Shown here: piece by piece, positions 41,918-50,674 of the stretch
Position numbering within the stretch: position 1 is the stretch's first letter
Layout: each line of letters starts with the position of its first letter
Source: SIAQ01 sp963767835
Lineage (GTDB): Bacteria; Planctomycetota; Planctomycetia; Gemmatales; Gemmataceae
DNA: 64,000 nucleotides
Assembly (NCBI GenBank): GCA_963767835.1
Contig: CAVYFY010000009.1
Coordinates: 248,001-312,000, forward strand
Direction: 5' to 3'
Translations under genes and position numbers: made by a program
Notes under the pieces: model-generated
Databases searched by the model: none
Told to the model about the DNA's origin: nothing
The model's input: only the letters and a program-made list of their open reading frames with translations

Positions 41918-43513
41918 TTACGTCGCACACCCATACTTCAAAACCTGCAGCATCTGCCCCAGCGTGATCGCGCCGGCGGGATGCAGAATCTTCGCGAGCC
42001 TCGCCATATTGCGAATCTGCCGGCCGTTCATTTCGCTCTCGGCGAGTTCCTCGAAGCTGCCCTCGCTCAGGGTCAGGCCGGCCGACGTGAACATCGTCTG
42101 CCAGATGACGGCCCGCGATTCGCGCGTCAGATCGGGATATGCGAGCTTCAGCATCACCCGGCTCATGACGGCGTGGTCGAGCACGTCGGGGCGATTCGTG
42201 GTCAGGAAAAGGATGCCGCGGTAGTAGTCGAGCAGGCGCAGGAAAATGCCGACGATGGCGGAGCGTTCTAGATCCTCGCCGCGCTCGGTCAGGAAGATTT
42301 CGCACTCGTCGAATTGCAAGACGGCATTCCAGCGGGCGACGCGCGTGAAGACGCGCTGCAGGTTTTCCTCGACCTGGGCGACGTTGGTGCCGAGTTCGCC
42401 AAGTTCCAGGACGTAGAGCGGGCGCTCGGTGGTCTCGGCATAAACCTCGGCGGTTAGGGTCTTGCCGACGCCGGGCTTGCCGCAGGCGAGGATCACGAGG
42501 CCGCCATGTTTGCCCTGGATCAGGTCGCCGAACATCTGCTCGACCGGCGTGCTGAAGACGCGCGTCAGGATCGACAGCATCTCCGTCGGCAATTGCAAGC
42601 GCGACAACGCCGTCGTGTCGAATTCGTATTCGCGCACATCATCGACATCGGCGTAGACATACGATTTCGTCTCCAGGCTGAAGACGCGCACGAACGGCAG
42701 CCGGCTCGGCGTTTCGCCTCCTTGCGGCGCATAATAATTCCGCTGGTTCTCATTGACCTCCAACTCCGGCTCCACAACCGCCTTGCGCGGGAACTCCGGC
42801 GTCCCCAGCGCCTGCGATTCGATGCGCGACCACCAGGCATACGTCGCCGCCTTCAGGGCCGGGCCTGTCACCATCACCACTTCGCCCATGCCCCGGCTCA
42901 TCCGCTCCGCCCGCAACAGCTTCAGGTTGAATTCCGTCGGCGTCGTCTGCAATTTGCGCAGGCCGAGCTGGCTCAGCACATCGATGATCGTCCGGTCGCG
43001 GCGATGGCCCGTGTCGTCAAGAAAATATTCCGGGTGGATCACATGCGTTTGGCAATAGCTGATCTCGCAGATCGACAGATGGGCGTACAGCAGCACTGTC
43101 TTCGATAGATGCCTGTCGTTCTTGAGAAACTGCACGTGCATGATGACCGGATACCAGCGGCCATTCCAGAACATCTCGATGTTGGGCGATTTGGTGCCGA
43201 GATTGGAGAACATGGAACCGAACTGCACGGGCGTCTCGACGACGGCCTCGTAGACCTTGTCGCGATCGACCTTGGTCTGCGACATGCCGTGGATTTCCAT
43301 GGAGACGATGGCGCGTTGATTGGCCGTCAGCCGGGCGTCATCCAGGAGCGCATGCAGGAACGAGGAGGGAAAATCGCTGACATCGGCGGAGACTTGCCCC
43401 TTGGCCGTGCCGTCGCCGAGGATTTTTTCGACCTTCGCCTTGTCCTGATCGCTCAGGTTGCCGCGTTGCTTGGCTTCTTCGAGCCATTCACGTTGGATTT
43501 TGAGTTGGGCCAT
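41918..43513 (-). CDS. AAA family ATPase
   Basis: 531 residues. The N-terminal 300 residues are a variable domain beginning MAQLKIQREWLEEAKQRGNL. The AAA core follows: Walker A GKPGVGKT (near 355), Walker B VLQFDECEIF (near 400), sensor 1 FLTTNRP (near 440), arginine-finger region HAVMSRVMLKL and a C-terminal lid with MNGRQIRNMARLAKILHPAG. It resembles planctomycete AAA proteins of the CDC48/FtsH-like group that lack a protease domain. The target is unknown. A diverged copy of its last 30 codons lies at 40700. Confidence 0.82.
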   Translation of the reverse strand: MAQLKIQREWLEEAKQRGNLSDQDKAKVEKILGDGTAKGQVSADVSDFPSSFLHALLDDARLTANQRAIVSMEIHGMSQTKVDRDKVYEAVVETPVQFGSMFSNLGTKSPNIEMFWNGRWYPVIMHVQFLKNDRHLSKTVLLYAHLSICEISYCQTHVIHPEYFLDDTGHRRDRTIIDVLSQLGLRKLQTTPTEFNLKLLRAERMSRGMGEVVMVTGPALKAATYAWWSRIESQALGTPEFPRKAVVEPELEVNENQRNYYAPQGGETPSRLPFVRVFSLETKSYVYADVDDVREYEFDTTALSRLQLPTEMLSILTRVFSTPVEQMFGDLIQGKHGGLVILACGKPGVGKTLTAEVYAETTERPLYVLELGELGTNVAQVEENLQRVFTRVARWNAVLQFDECEIFLTERGEDLERSAIVGIFLRLLDYYRGILFLTTNRPDVLDHAVMSRVMLKLAYPDLTRESRAVIWQTMFTSAGLTLSEGSFEELAESEMNGRQIRNMARLAKILHPAGAITLGQMLQVLKYGCAT

Positions 43514-43639
43514 GACCTTTTGTTGTTAACGGAAGGCGGGCGATGTCGTTTCATTGTAACGGACAGGACAAGCGGTGCATAGGTTCAATCTCCAAGCCCC
43601 AGGATGTGCGCGCGATTCCTGCGGGTGGATGCGAATCAC

Positions 43640-44790
43640 TCACTCCGCTGAGAATGCGTAGATGCAGCTATGGCGATAGCCCCACCCTTCCGGAGAGACG
43701 ATGATCGACGGAAACGCTGGCTGATTGACCGCATCGGGCAAACCGCCCGGCTCGAGGCAAATCGCGCGTGCGCTGCTTGTATTCCTTGCCGTCCTTGCCT
43801 TTCTGACCGAATAAGAAATTTCCCGTATAAACCTGCACGCCCGGCTTGTTAGTCGAAACCGCCAGTGTGCGACCCGATTCGGGATCGCGCAGATTTGGCG
43901 GCGAGCGTCGGCGTCTTCGCACGCTTCATCAGCACGTAGCAATGGTCATAACCCTTGGCGCCGGTGTCGTAGAGCTTCTCGATCCGGTCGCCGGTGCGCG
44001 CCATCTTGGTGAAGTCAAAGATCGTGCCGTTGATCGCCTCCAGCTTGCCCGTGGGGATCAGCACCTTGTCCACCGGAACGTATTCGTCGGCAGATACCAT
44101 CAATTCATGATCGAGAACCGTGTCGGCCCCGGCACCGGCAAGGTTGAAATAGCTGTGATTCGTCAGATTGATCGGGGTGGCTTTGTCGGTTTCGGCCTGG
44201 AAATCGATAGCAAGCTCGTTGCGGTCGCTCAGGTGGTACGTAACACGGAACTTCACAGTCCCCGGGTAGCCTTCATCGCCGTCGGGGCTCGTGTGGGAAA
44301 ATCTGACCGATGTCGCCCCGGAGTCAGGGGGCTTGAGGGCTCCGAGGATACTGACGAGCTTCTCGCCTTTCCACACCACCTTGTCCAGGCTCTTCTTGGC
44401 TCCGCCGTGCAAATGGTTCTCCCCGTCGTTGGTCGCCAGCTTGTATTCGTTGCCATCCAGCATGAATTTCCCCTTGGCGATGCGATTGGCGACGCGGCCA
44501 ATGGTGGCACCGAAATATTGGTTGTCCTTCGATTCATAGCCCTTCACGTCGTCGAAGCCGAGAACGACGTTGGCGAATTTGCCGGCCTTGTCGGGGACGT
44601 TGATCTCGGTGATGGTGGCGCCGAGCGTCATGATCCTGACGGTGACCCCGTTCTTGTTTTTGAGGGTGTAGGTTTCGACGGGGGTGCCGTCGGCAGTTTT
44701 GCCGAACGGCGTGGGGCCGATGACCTCAGCGTGCACGGCGGCGGTGGACATAAGGACTCCTGCGATGATTGCGTGCAAACGTGGCAACAT
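43640..44790 (-). CDS. galM: Aldose 1-epimerase, secreted, two frameshifts
   Basis: Interconverts alpha and beta anomers of hexoses. The start at 44790 has GGAGG 5 bases upstream, and the N-terminus is a signal peptide (LHAIIAGVLMSTAAVHAE). Family motifs are GATITEINVPDK, GATIGRVANRIAKGKF, LHGG (His), INLTNHSYFNLAG (catalytic His region) and DHELMVSADEYVPVD. After LAAK the frame shifts near 43893 to RDPESGRTLAVSTNKPGVQV and YTGNFLF, and again near 43768 to ICLEPGGLPDAVNQPAFPSI (catalytic Glu). About 380 residues when joined. Confidence 0.88.
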
Positions 44791-44819
44791 GGGAACCTCC
44801 GGATGAAAGAAAATCACAC

Positions 44820-44893
44820 TTCAAGCCCCGCGATAAGCGAAGCGTTCGCGGGGGTCGAACCCCCAGGAACGCTGCGCTTATCCTGGGGCCTGC
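44820..44893. repeat. Palindrome downstream of proS
   Basis: AAGCCCCGCGATAAGCG and CGCTTATCCTGGGGC are the outer arms, with GGGGGTCGAACCCCC inside. A relative at 46427 lies at the other side of proS; both contain AACGCTGCGCTTAT. Confidence 0.8.
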
Positions 44894-44899
44894 CCGTTA

Positions 44900-46411
44900 T
44901 CAATATGCCTTTGCGAACACCACGCGCCCTGCCGACGGCTGTCCCGTTACCATGCACTTGCCCGCTTCCTTCGATCGGCTGAACGGGATGCAGCGGATGG
45001 TCGCTTTCGTCTCGGCGGCGATGCGTTCCTCGGTTTCGCGCGTGCCGTCCCAGTGGGCCCACAGGAAGCCGCCCGGCTCTTCGATCTTCTGCTTGAACTC
45101 GTCGTACGAATTCACCTCGAAGCTGCCGGCGTCGCGATATTTCTTGGCCCGCTCGAACAGGTTCTTCTGAATTTCCTTGAGCAGGGCAACGATCCGCGCC
45201 GGCACCTCAGCCAGCGGCACGCCGACCGTCTTGCCCTCTTTGCCGGGGAAGTCGCGGCGTGCCATCACGCACGTTCCCTGGGCCAGATCGCGCGGGCCCA
45301 ATTCGATGCGGATCGGCACTCCCTTGATTTCCCAGTCGATGAAGCGCGGTCCCGGGCCCAGATTGAAGCGCTTATCGATCTCGACGGTGAGCGGCTCATA
45401 GCCGAAGAAATCGTCACGCGGCAATTTCACGATCGTGTCCTTCAATCCCTCCGCCGCCTTGAGCGAATTCGCCTTCTCGTCATCCGATTTGCCCAGCGGC
45501 ACGATGACGACATGGATCGGCGCCAACCGCGGCGGCACGACCAGACCGCCGTCATCGGAGTGCGTCATGATGAGGCCGCCGATGAGCCGGGTGGAGACGC
45601 CCCAGCTCGTTGCCCAGGCAAATTCGAGCTGGCCGGCCTGCGTCTGGAATTTCACGTCGAACGCCTTGGCGAAATTCTGGCCGAGGAAATGGCTCGTCCC
45701 CGCCTGCAGCGCCTTCTTGTCCTGCATCATCGCCTCGATGCAGAGCGTGTAGACCGCGCCGGGGAATTTCTGCCCGTCGCTCTTCGGCCCCGTCAGCACC
45801 GGCATCGCCATCCAGTCTTCGGCGAAGCTGCGATAGACTTCGAGAATCTTGTGCGCTTCCTCCTCCGCTTCCTTCTGCGTCGCGTGGGCGGTGTGCCCTT
45901 CTTGCCACAGGAACTCCGCGGTGCGCAAGAATAGCCGGGTGCGCATCTCCCAGCGGACGACGTTGCACCATTGATTGATGAGCAACGGCAAATCGCGGTA
46001 GCTTTGTATCCAGTTCTTGTACGTGTTCCAGATGATCGTCTCGGAAGTGGGCCGAATGATGAGCGGCTCTTCGAGCTTGGAATCGGGATCGACGATCAGC
46101 CCTTCGCCGGGGACCGCCTTGAGCCGATGATGCGTGACGACGGCGCATTCCTTGGCGAAGCCTTCAGCCATCTCCTCTTCCTTGGCGAGGAACGATTTCG
46201 GGATGAATAGGGGAAAATACGCATTGACGTGCCCAGTGTCCTTGAACATGCGGTCGAGGCCGCGCTGCATCTTTTCCCAGATGGCATAGCCGTGCGGCTT
46301 GATGACCATGCAGCCGCGCACGTCGGAATTCTCGGCCATGGCGGCGTGCTTGACGATGTCGAGATACCACTGGGCGTAATCTTTGCTGCGTGGCGTGATC
46401 ACTTCGGCCAT
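44900..46411 (-). CDS. proS: Prolyl-tRNA synthetase (short, eukaryote/archaeal-like type)
   Basis: Charges tRNA-Pro. The 503-residue length without an editing insertion, and the extended C-terminal zinc-domain-like end (CMVTGQPSAGRVVFAKAY), are those of the ProS type 3/archaeal class. Class II motifs are visible: motif 1 around MFKDTGHVNAYFPLFIP, motif 2 QWCNVVRWEMRTRLFLRTAE, and motif 3 ATSWGVSTRLIGGLIMTHSD. EEPLIIRPTSETIIW is the proline-binding TxE region. The start at 46411 is the usual MAEVITPRS. Palindromes flank the gene on both sides. Confidence 0.93.
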   Translation of the reverse strand: MAEVITPRSKDYAQWYLDIVKHAAMAENSDVRGCMVIKPHGYAIWEKMQRGLDRMFKDTGHVNAYFPLFIPKSFLAKEEEMAEGFAKECAVVTHHRLKAVPGEGLIVDPDSKLEEPLIIRPTSETIIWNTYKNWIQSYRDLPLLINQWCNVVRWEMRTRLFLRTAEFLWQEGHTAHATQKEAEEEAHKILEVYRSFAEDWMAMPVLTGPKSDGQKFPGAVYTLCIEAMMQDKKALQAGTSHFLGQNFAKAFDVKFQTQAGQLEFAWATSWGVSTRLIGGLIMTHSDDGGLVVPPRLAPIHVVIVPLGKSDDEKANSLKAAEGLKDTIVKLPRDDFFGYEPLTVEIDKRFNLGPGPRFIDWEIKGVPIRIELGPRDLAQGTCVMARRDFPGKEGKTVGVPLAEVPARIVALLKEIQKNLFERAKKYRDAGSFEVNSYDEFKQKIEEPGGFLWAHWDGTRETEERIAAETKATIRCIPFSRSKEAGKCMVTGQPSAGRVVFAKAY

Positions 46412-46426
46412 GCGTGGATTTCCCTG

Positions 46427-46507
46427 CAAGCCCCAGGATCAGCGCAGCGTTCCTGGGGTTGATCGCGGGAGCACCCCCACCAACGCTGCGCTTATGGTGG
46501 GGCTTGG
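46427..46507. repeat. Palindrome upstream of proS
   Basis: Outer arms AAGCCCCAGGATCAGCG and CGCTGCGCTTATGGTGGGGCTT with inner GGGG/CCCC pairs. It starts 16 bases before the proS start codon, so it lies in the leader or promoter. Related to the repeat at 44820. Confidence 0.8.
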
Positions 46508-46541
46508 GAACATTGTATGGATGATGTAAAATGGCAGGACC

Positions 46542-46643
46542 ATGTTCACGGCGAAAAAGGTCTACGCGATGCTGGAAACTGAATCGCTCTCCTTCCGCGC
46601 CTCGCCCTACGCCTTGGAATTGATGCTGCCCGACTTCAAATAA
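46542..46643 (+). CDS. Possible 33-residue protein
   Basis: An ATG with AGGA five bases upstream opens a frame reading MFTAKKVYAMLETESLSFRA and SPYALELMLPDFK, ending in TAA. No homology is recognised and the length allows chance occurrence. It sits between the proS palindrome and the sigma factor gene. Confidence 0.25.
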   Translation: MFTAKKVYAMLETESLSFRASPYALELMLPDFK

Positions 46644-47106
46644 TCAAGCACAATCCGCGTTTTTCCTTGCCAAGGCGTCCGAATCGCGCGTAAGATCAGG
46701 CTTTGATTTCCCGGAAAAGCAGATGAAACTGAGCGCCCCACGGATCGCGCCGCGCACGTTGCGGCTTCACGGCGACGAGTTGACGGCCGGGGATCGGCAC
46801 GTAATCATGTCGATGGCAGAGTGATCTTGGTCGCTGGGTTCTCGTCCGCTGTTTCTTTCCTGCCGGAGAATTGCAGATATCCCCACAGGACGGTAATCGC
46901 CCGGCGCCTCGTGGCAACGGCTACCACAACCAGCTCGCAAAATCGGGCCGAATCGATATTCAGCGTGCGATCATCGTGCCGGTCCATCGTTCTTGACACG
47001 GGCATTTCCAGGTAGTTGCATTGCTGGCGGTGCGGACGTAAACTGAACCTTCGCAACCTTGATCGATGGAGTGCCAGACCCGAATCGGCTGGGCCGGGAG
47101 GAGCCA
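46644..47106. other. Intergenic region before the sigma factor gene
   Basis: About 460 bases with no convincing gene. On the minus strand near 46698-46810 a short open frame reads DYVPIPGRQLVAVKPQRARR ending REIKA, which may be the tail of a decayed gene. The promoter of the sigma factor and kinase operon should lie in its right part; GGAGGAG at 47096-47102 is the ribosome-binding site. Confidence 0.4.
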
Positions 47107-47813
47107 ATGGCGGATGAGCGGCTGGAGATGATTTCGACGCGCTGGACGCTGCTTCAGCGGGCTCACCGTGATGGGGATGAGCGAGGGGCCGCGGCGGCGC
47201 GGGCCAATCTTCTGGAAAACTACGGCGGGGCCGTGCGCCGCTATTTGCTCGGCGCCTTGCGCGACGCCGATGCGGCTGATGAGCTTTTTCAGGAGTTCGC
47301 GTATCGGTTTTTGCATGGCGATTTCCGTTCGGCCAGCCCCGAGCGTGGCGCTTCCGCGACTTCTTGAAGGGAGTCATCTCGCATATGTCGGCCGACCATT
47401 TCAAGCGCCGGCAGCGACAACTCCCGAATCTGCCGGCGGATTTTCCCGAGCCGGCGGCGGCGCCAGAGGACCTGGATCGCGTCTTTCAGGAGAGTTGGCG
47501 CGACGAATTGTTGGCGCGCACCTGGAATAGCCTTGAGGCTGCGGAAAAGCTCACGGGGCAGCCGTTCCACACGGTGTTGCGCTTCCGGGCCGACCATCCC
47601 GATTTGCGTTCGCCGGAGCTGGCCGAGAAACTGACCGGGTCGATGCAACGACCGCTCACCTCCGCCGGCGTCCGTCAATTGCTGCATCGGGCGCGCGAGA
47701 AATACGCCGACTTGCTCAAGCAGCACGTGCGCGCGTCCTTATCCAGCGATGACCCGGAGGAGCTGAACGAGGAACTGCGTGATCTCGGTCTTCTGTCGTA
47801 TGTCCAGACATGA
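47107..47813 (+). CDS. RNA polymerase sigma factor (ECF-like), frameshifted
   Basis: About 235 residues. The region-2-like part is ISTRWTLLQRAHRDGDERGA, ANLLENYGGAVRRYLLGALR and DADAADELFQEFAYRFLHGD, ending in a changed frame near 47347; the next frame continues RFRDFLKGVISHMSADHFKR. The C-terminal part contains LAEKLTGSMQRPLTSAGVRQ and LLHRAREKYADLL, which corresponds to region 4 with its HTH. GGAGGAG is at ideal distance. A Ser/Thr kinase gene follows after 18 bases, as in planctomycete sigma-kinase pairs where the kinase may control the sigma factor. Confidence 0.8.
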
Positions 47814-47831
47814 GCCCGGAGGAGGGACATC

Positions 47832-49745
47832 ATGGCGGCGGATGAACCTGCGCGGTTTGGTGTCCCAGACGGTGCAAGCGCAGCGCCTCTCGCTTCCGAC
47901 CCTTGCCGGAGGACGGCGTCGGCCCCTTATATTCCGCCGCCGCTGGCCTCGGCCCCGGTCCACCTCGAAGGTCGCCCGGTCCCCGCGCTGGCGATCGGTC
48001 AAACGATCGACGACTTCGAGATCGTGCGCCTCCTCGGCGAGGGGGGCTTTGCCCGAGTTTACCTGGCCCGGCAGATTTCCCTCAACCGGCTTGTCGCCTT
48101 GAAGGTGTCGGCCAATCAGGGCAGCGAGGCCCGCACTCTCGCCAGGCTCGAACATCAGCACATCGTCCAGGTATTTGCCGAAATCGTCCTCGTTGAAAAA
48201 AACCTGCGTCTTTTGAGCATCCAGTTCATCCCCGGCATCACGCTGGCACGCCTGATCAAACACCTGGGCCTACGCGAGCCCGGCCCCCGCGACGGCCACG
48301 CCTTTGTGCAAACCCTCGACCAGCTCTGCACCGAAGCGACAACCTTCGACCTGGGCGGCATCGAAGTGCGTTCGCTCCTGGAGGCGTGTAATCATGTCGA
48401 GCTGACCTGCTGGCTGGGTGCTCGCTTGGCCGAGGCGCTCGCCCACGCCCACAGTCAGGGCGTCATTCACCGCGACATCAAGCCGGCGAACATTCTCGTG
48501 AATCGCTATGGGCGTCCGTTCCTGGCGGACTTCAACATCGCACTCGACACCGTGTCCGGCGCGGGCACGTTCGGCGGCACGCTTTCCTACATGGCGCCGG
48601 AGCAACTCGACGCCTTTCTGGCGGGCGCGGCGGCCAATCAGTCCCAGGCCGCCGTCGATGCGCGGTCCGATTTGTATTCGCTGGCAGTGGTTTTATTCGA
48701 GTTCGCCACGGGCCGGCTGCCGTTCGCGCGGAAGTTCGACAAGAATAACCGCGAGGCCTCGCTGCTGGAACTGAGCTGGGAGCGGCATCGCCGCGCTCCC
48801 TCGGCGCGAGCGCAGCGGGCCGATGTGCCGGAATTGATGGATCGGCTGTTGCAGCGCTGCCTGGAACCGCTGCCTCGGCAGCGTTTCGCGAGCGCGGCGG
48901 CGCTGATGCGCGCTCTGGACGGCTGCCGCGATTTACTCCAAGCGAATAAGGACCCGGGCCAAAAGGGCCGGCTGGTCCAGATTTGCCAGGCCCGGCCATT
49001 TCTCATGCTGGTGCTCTTAGGACTTTTACCCCATCTGGCCGGCAGCGTCGTCAACATCCTCTACAACGAGCAAATCATCGTCACCAAGGACGAATCCCAG
49101 CGGGCGTCCTTTCAACGGCTGGTGCTGGCGTATAACGGCGTGGTTTATCCGCTGCTGGTCGTGGCGGGGATTGTTGTGATCCGGCGCGCCTGGCTGGGCT
49201 GGAAGCGGCTGCGATCGGGCGCCGACCTCACTGCGGAGGAAGCGGCCCGCTTCCGCCAGCGGACGCTGGCCTTGCCGGTTTGGATCGTCGCTCTATCGTG
49301 CCTCGGCTGGTTTCCCGGTGGCGTGGTCTTCCCGCTTGGCATCCATCTGGATGCGGGGCCGCTTTCCGCCGGCGATTTCATTCATTTTTTCGTCTCCTTC
49401 CTGATTTCAGGCTTGATCGCCACGACGTACACCTATTTCGCCACTCAATTCGTTGTCCTGCGCGTGCTTTATCCGCAAATGTGGTCCGATCCATCGGCGG
49501 CGCGGCAAACCATGCAAACGGAGCTGCGCGGCGTGCCGGGCCATTTGTGGTGGTTCCAGATTATCGCCGTGCTGATTCCGCTTTTTGGCGCTGCACTGCT
49601 GATGGGCACCGGGCCGGACCTTCTCAGCTTCACCTTTCGGCTGCTCGTCACGGCGCTCATGGTGCTGGGCTTCGCCGGCTTCTTGCTGGCGACACGCATG
49701 TACAATGGCTTGACCGGGCTGGTGGCTCGGCTCACGGGGTTGTAA
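47832..49745 (+). CDS. Membrane Ser/Thr protein kinase with DFN variant
   Basis: 637 residues. The kinase domain spans about 58-360: glycine loop LLGEGGFARVYLARQ, VALKV (Lys), HRDIKPANILVN (catalytic loop, near 212-224), ADFNIALD in place of the usual DFG, and GTLSYMAPEQ. About six C-terminal helices follow (ARPFLMLVLLGLLPHLAGSV, VVYPLLVVAGIVVI, LALPVWIVALSCLGWFPG, FIHFFVSFLISGLIATTYTY, IIAVLIPLFGAALLMG, LLVTALMVLGFAGFLL). GGAGG precedes the start. It is co-transcribed with the sigma factor. The DFG-to-DFN change keeps the metal-binding Asp. Confidence 0.88.
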   Translation: MAADEPARFGVPDGASAAPLASDPCRRTASAPYIPPPLASAPVHLEGRPVPALAIGQTIDDFEIVRLLGEGGFARVYLARQISLNRLVALKVSANQGSEARTLARLEHQHIVQVFAEIVLVEKNLRLLSIQFIPGITLARLIKHLGLREPGPRDGHAFVQTLDQLCTEATTFDLGGIEVRSLLEACNHVELTCWLGARLAEALAHAHSQGVIHRDIKPANILVNRYGRPFLADFNIALDTVSGAGTFGGTLSYMAPEQLDAFLAGAAANQSQAAVDARSDLYSLAVVLFEFATGRLPFARKFDKNNREASLLELSWERHRRAPSARAQRADVPELMDRLLQRCLEPLPRQRFASAAALMRALDGCRDLLQANKDPGQKGRLVQICQARPFLMLVLLGLLPHLAGSVVNILYNEQIIVTKDESQRASFQRLVLAYNGVVYPLLVVAGIVVIRRAWLGWKRLRSGADLTAEEAARFRQRTLALPVWIVALSCLGWFPGGVVFPLGIHLDAGPLSAGDFIHFFVSFLISGLIATTYTYFATQFVVLRVLYPQMWSDPSAARQTMQTELRGVPGHLWWFQIIAVLIPLFGAALLMGTGPDLLSFTFRLLVTALMVLGFAGFLLATRMYNGLTGLVARLTGL

Positions 49746-49865
49746 TCTGCGTCGCACAAGCCGTGCGGAGACGGCGTCGCCGTGCCTAAATCGTTATTGG
49801 CGAGGCAGTCTCACACCATTTTACGAGGGCGATGCGCACGCTCGATTAAGCAATTGTCGCTAAAG

Positions 49866-49912
49866 GAAAAAAACCGAGACGCCTTCGCGGTTTCCCACGA
49901 ACGCGCCTCGGT
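49866..49912 (-). terminator. Rho-independent terminator of the 49953 gene
   Basis: On the minus strand ACCGAGGCGC (49912-49903) pairs with GCGTCTCGGT (49882-49873), with one wobble, and TTTTTTT follows. It lies about 40 bases behind the stop of the secreted protein gene. Confidence 0.8.
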
Positions 49913-49952
49913 TCTATCATGAATGGCTCGTCGCCAACCCGTGTCAAGCAAA

Positions 49953-50396
49953 TCACTTCGGCATTGGGCCCGTAACGAGCGGGGGGACCGAGGCAACGGG
50001 TGGGACGACTGCGCCGTTGGCCGCTGCGTTGCTGTTGACATTCGTAACCTGGATTGGCATCGGCGCCACGCCGGGCGATGTCTGCTGATACGAGGTCTGG
50101 GTCGGCGGATACTGGGCGATGTACGACACCGGATAATAGCAGCAGCTCGGGGCATACCAGTAGTAATCGCAGCCGTACGTCGGGCTGTAGTAGAAGTAGC
50201 AGCCATAGCGGGAGTTCCAGTTCCACGAGGACCAGTTGCCGTAATGGCTGTCGTGGGAATGCATCGAGTGCGAGGAGTTATGCGTCGAGTGCGAACCTGA
50301 GTTGCCGGAGGACCCCTTACCGCCCTTGCCTTCGGACGTGCTCGCCAGGGCCAAAATCGTTGCCAAAACTGTCGCGACTGCCAGAAAGCGTGCCAT
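49953..50396 (-). CDS. Secreted Ser/His/Tyr-rich hypothetical protein
   Basis: 147 residues. AAGGAG lies 6 bases before the ATG at 50396. A signal peptide (FLAVATVLATILALASTSEG) is followed by a Gly/Ser/His-rich stretch (SHSTHNSSHSMHSHDSHYGN), an aromatic stretch (SRYGCYFYYSPTYGCDYYWY with CC) and a Pro/Val/Asn-rich end. The His and Tyr composition suggests metal binding or surface adhesion, which is only a guess. A terminator follows. Confidence 0.65.
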   Translation of the reverse strand: MARFLAVATVLATILALASTSEGKGGKGSSGNSGSHSTHNSSHSMHSHDSHYGNWSSWNWNSRYGCYFYYSPTYGCDYYWYAPSCCYYPVSYIAQYPPTQTSYQQTSPGVAPMPIQVTNVNSNAAANGAVVPPVASVPPLVTGPMPK

Positions 50397-50674
50397 GATG
50401 ATCTCCTTGCTGCCAGGCAGCATTTGGTGAAAATTGGGTCCAGGTCGGTAGGCCACACGTTTTTGACCAATCTCCTGTCCCTTACACACTCTTCTTCTTG
50501 GCAAAACGCCAAGTGTGACAGAAAGAAATCAAAATCTTCCTGGCGAGGCTTTCGCCCAGGCGCGCGCAAGGTCGAGTCGGCAGCGTTCGATGCTTTCGCG
50601 TTAGAAAAGCCAAGGGTTTACGTCTTTCCAAGTGCCACGTTTCCGCGAAGAATCTCTCGACCACCGGTTTCATC

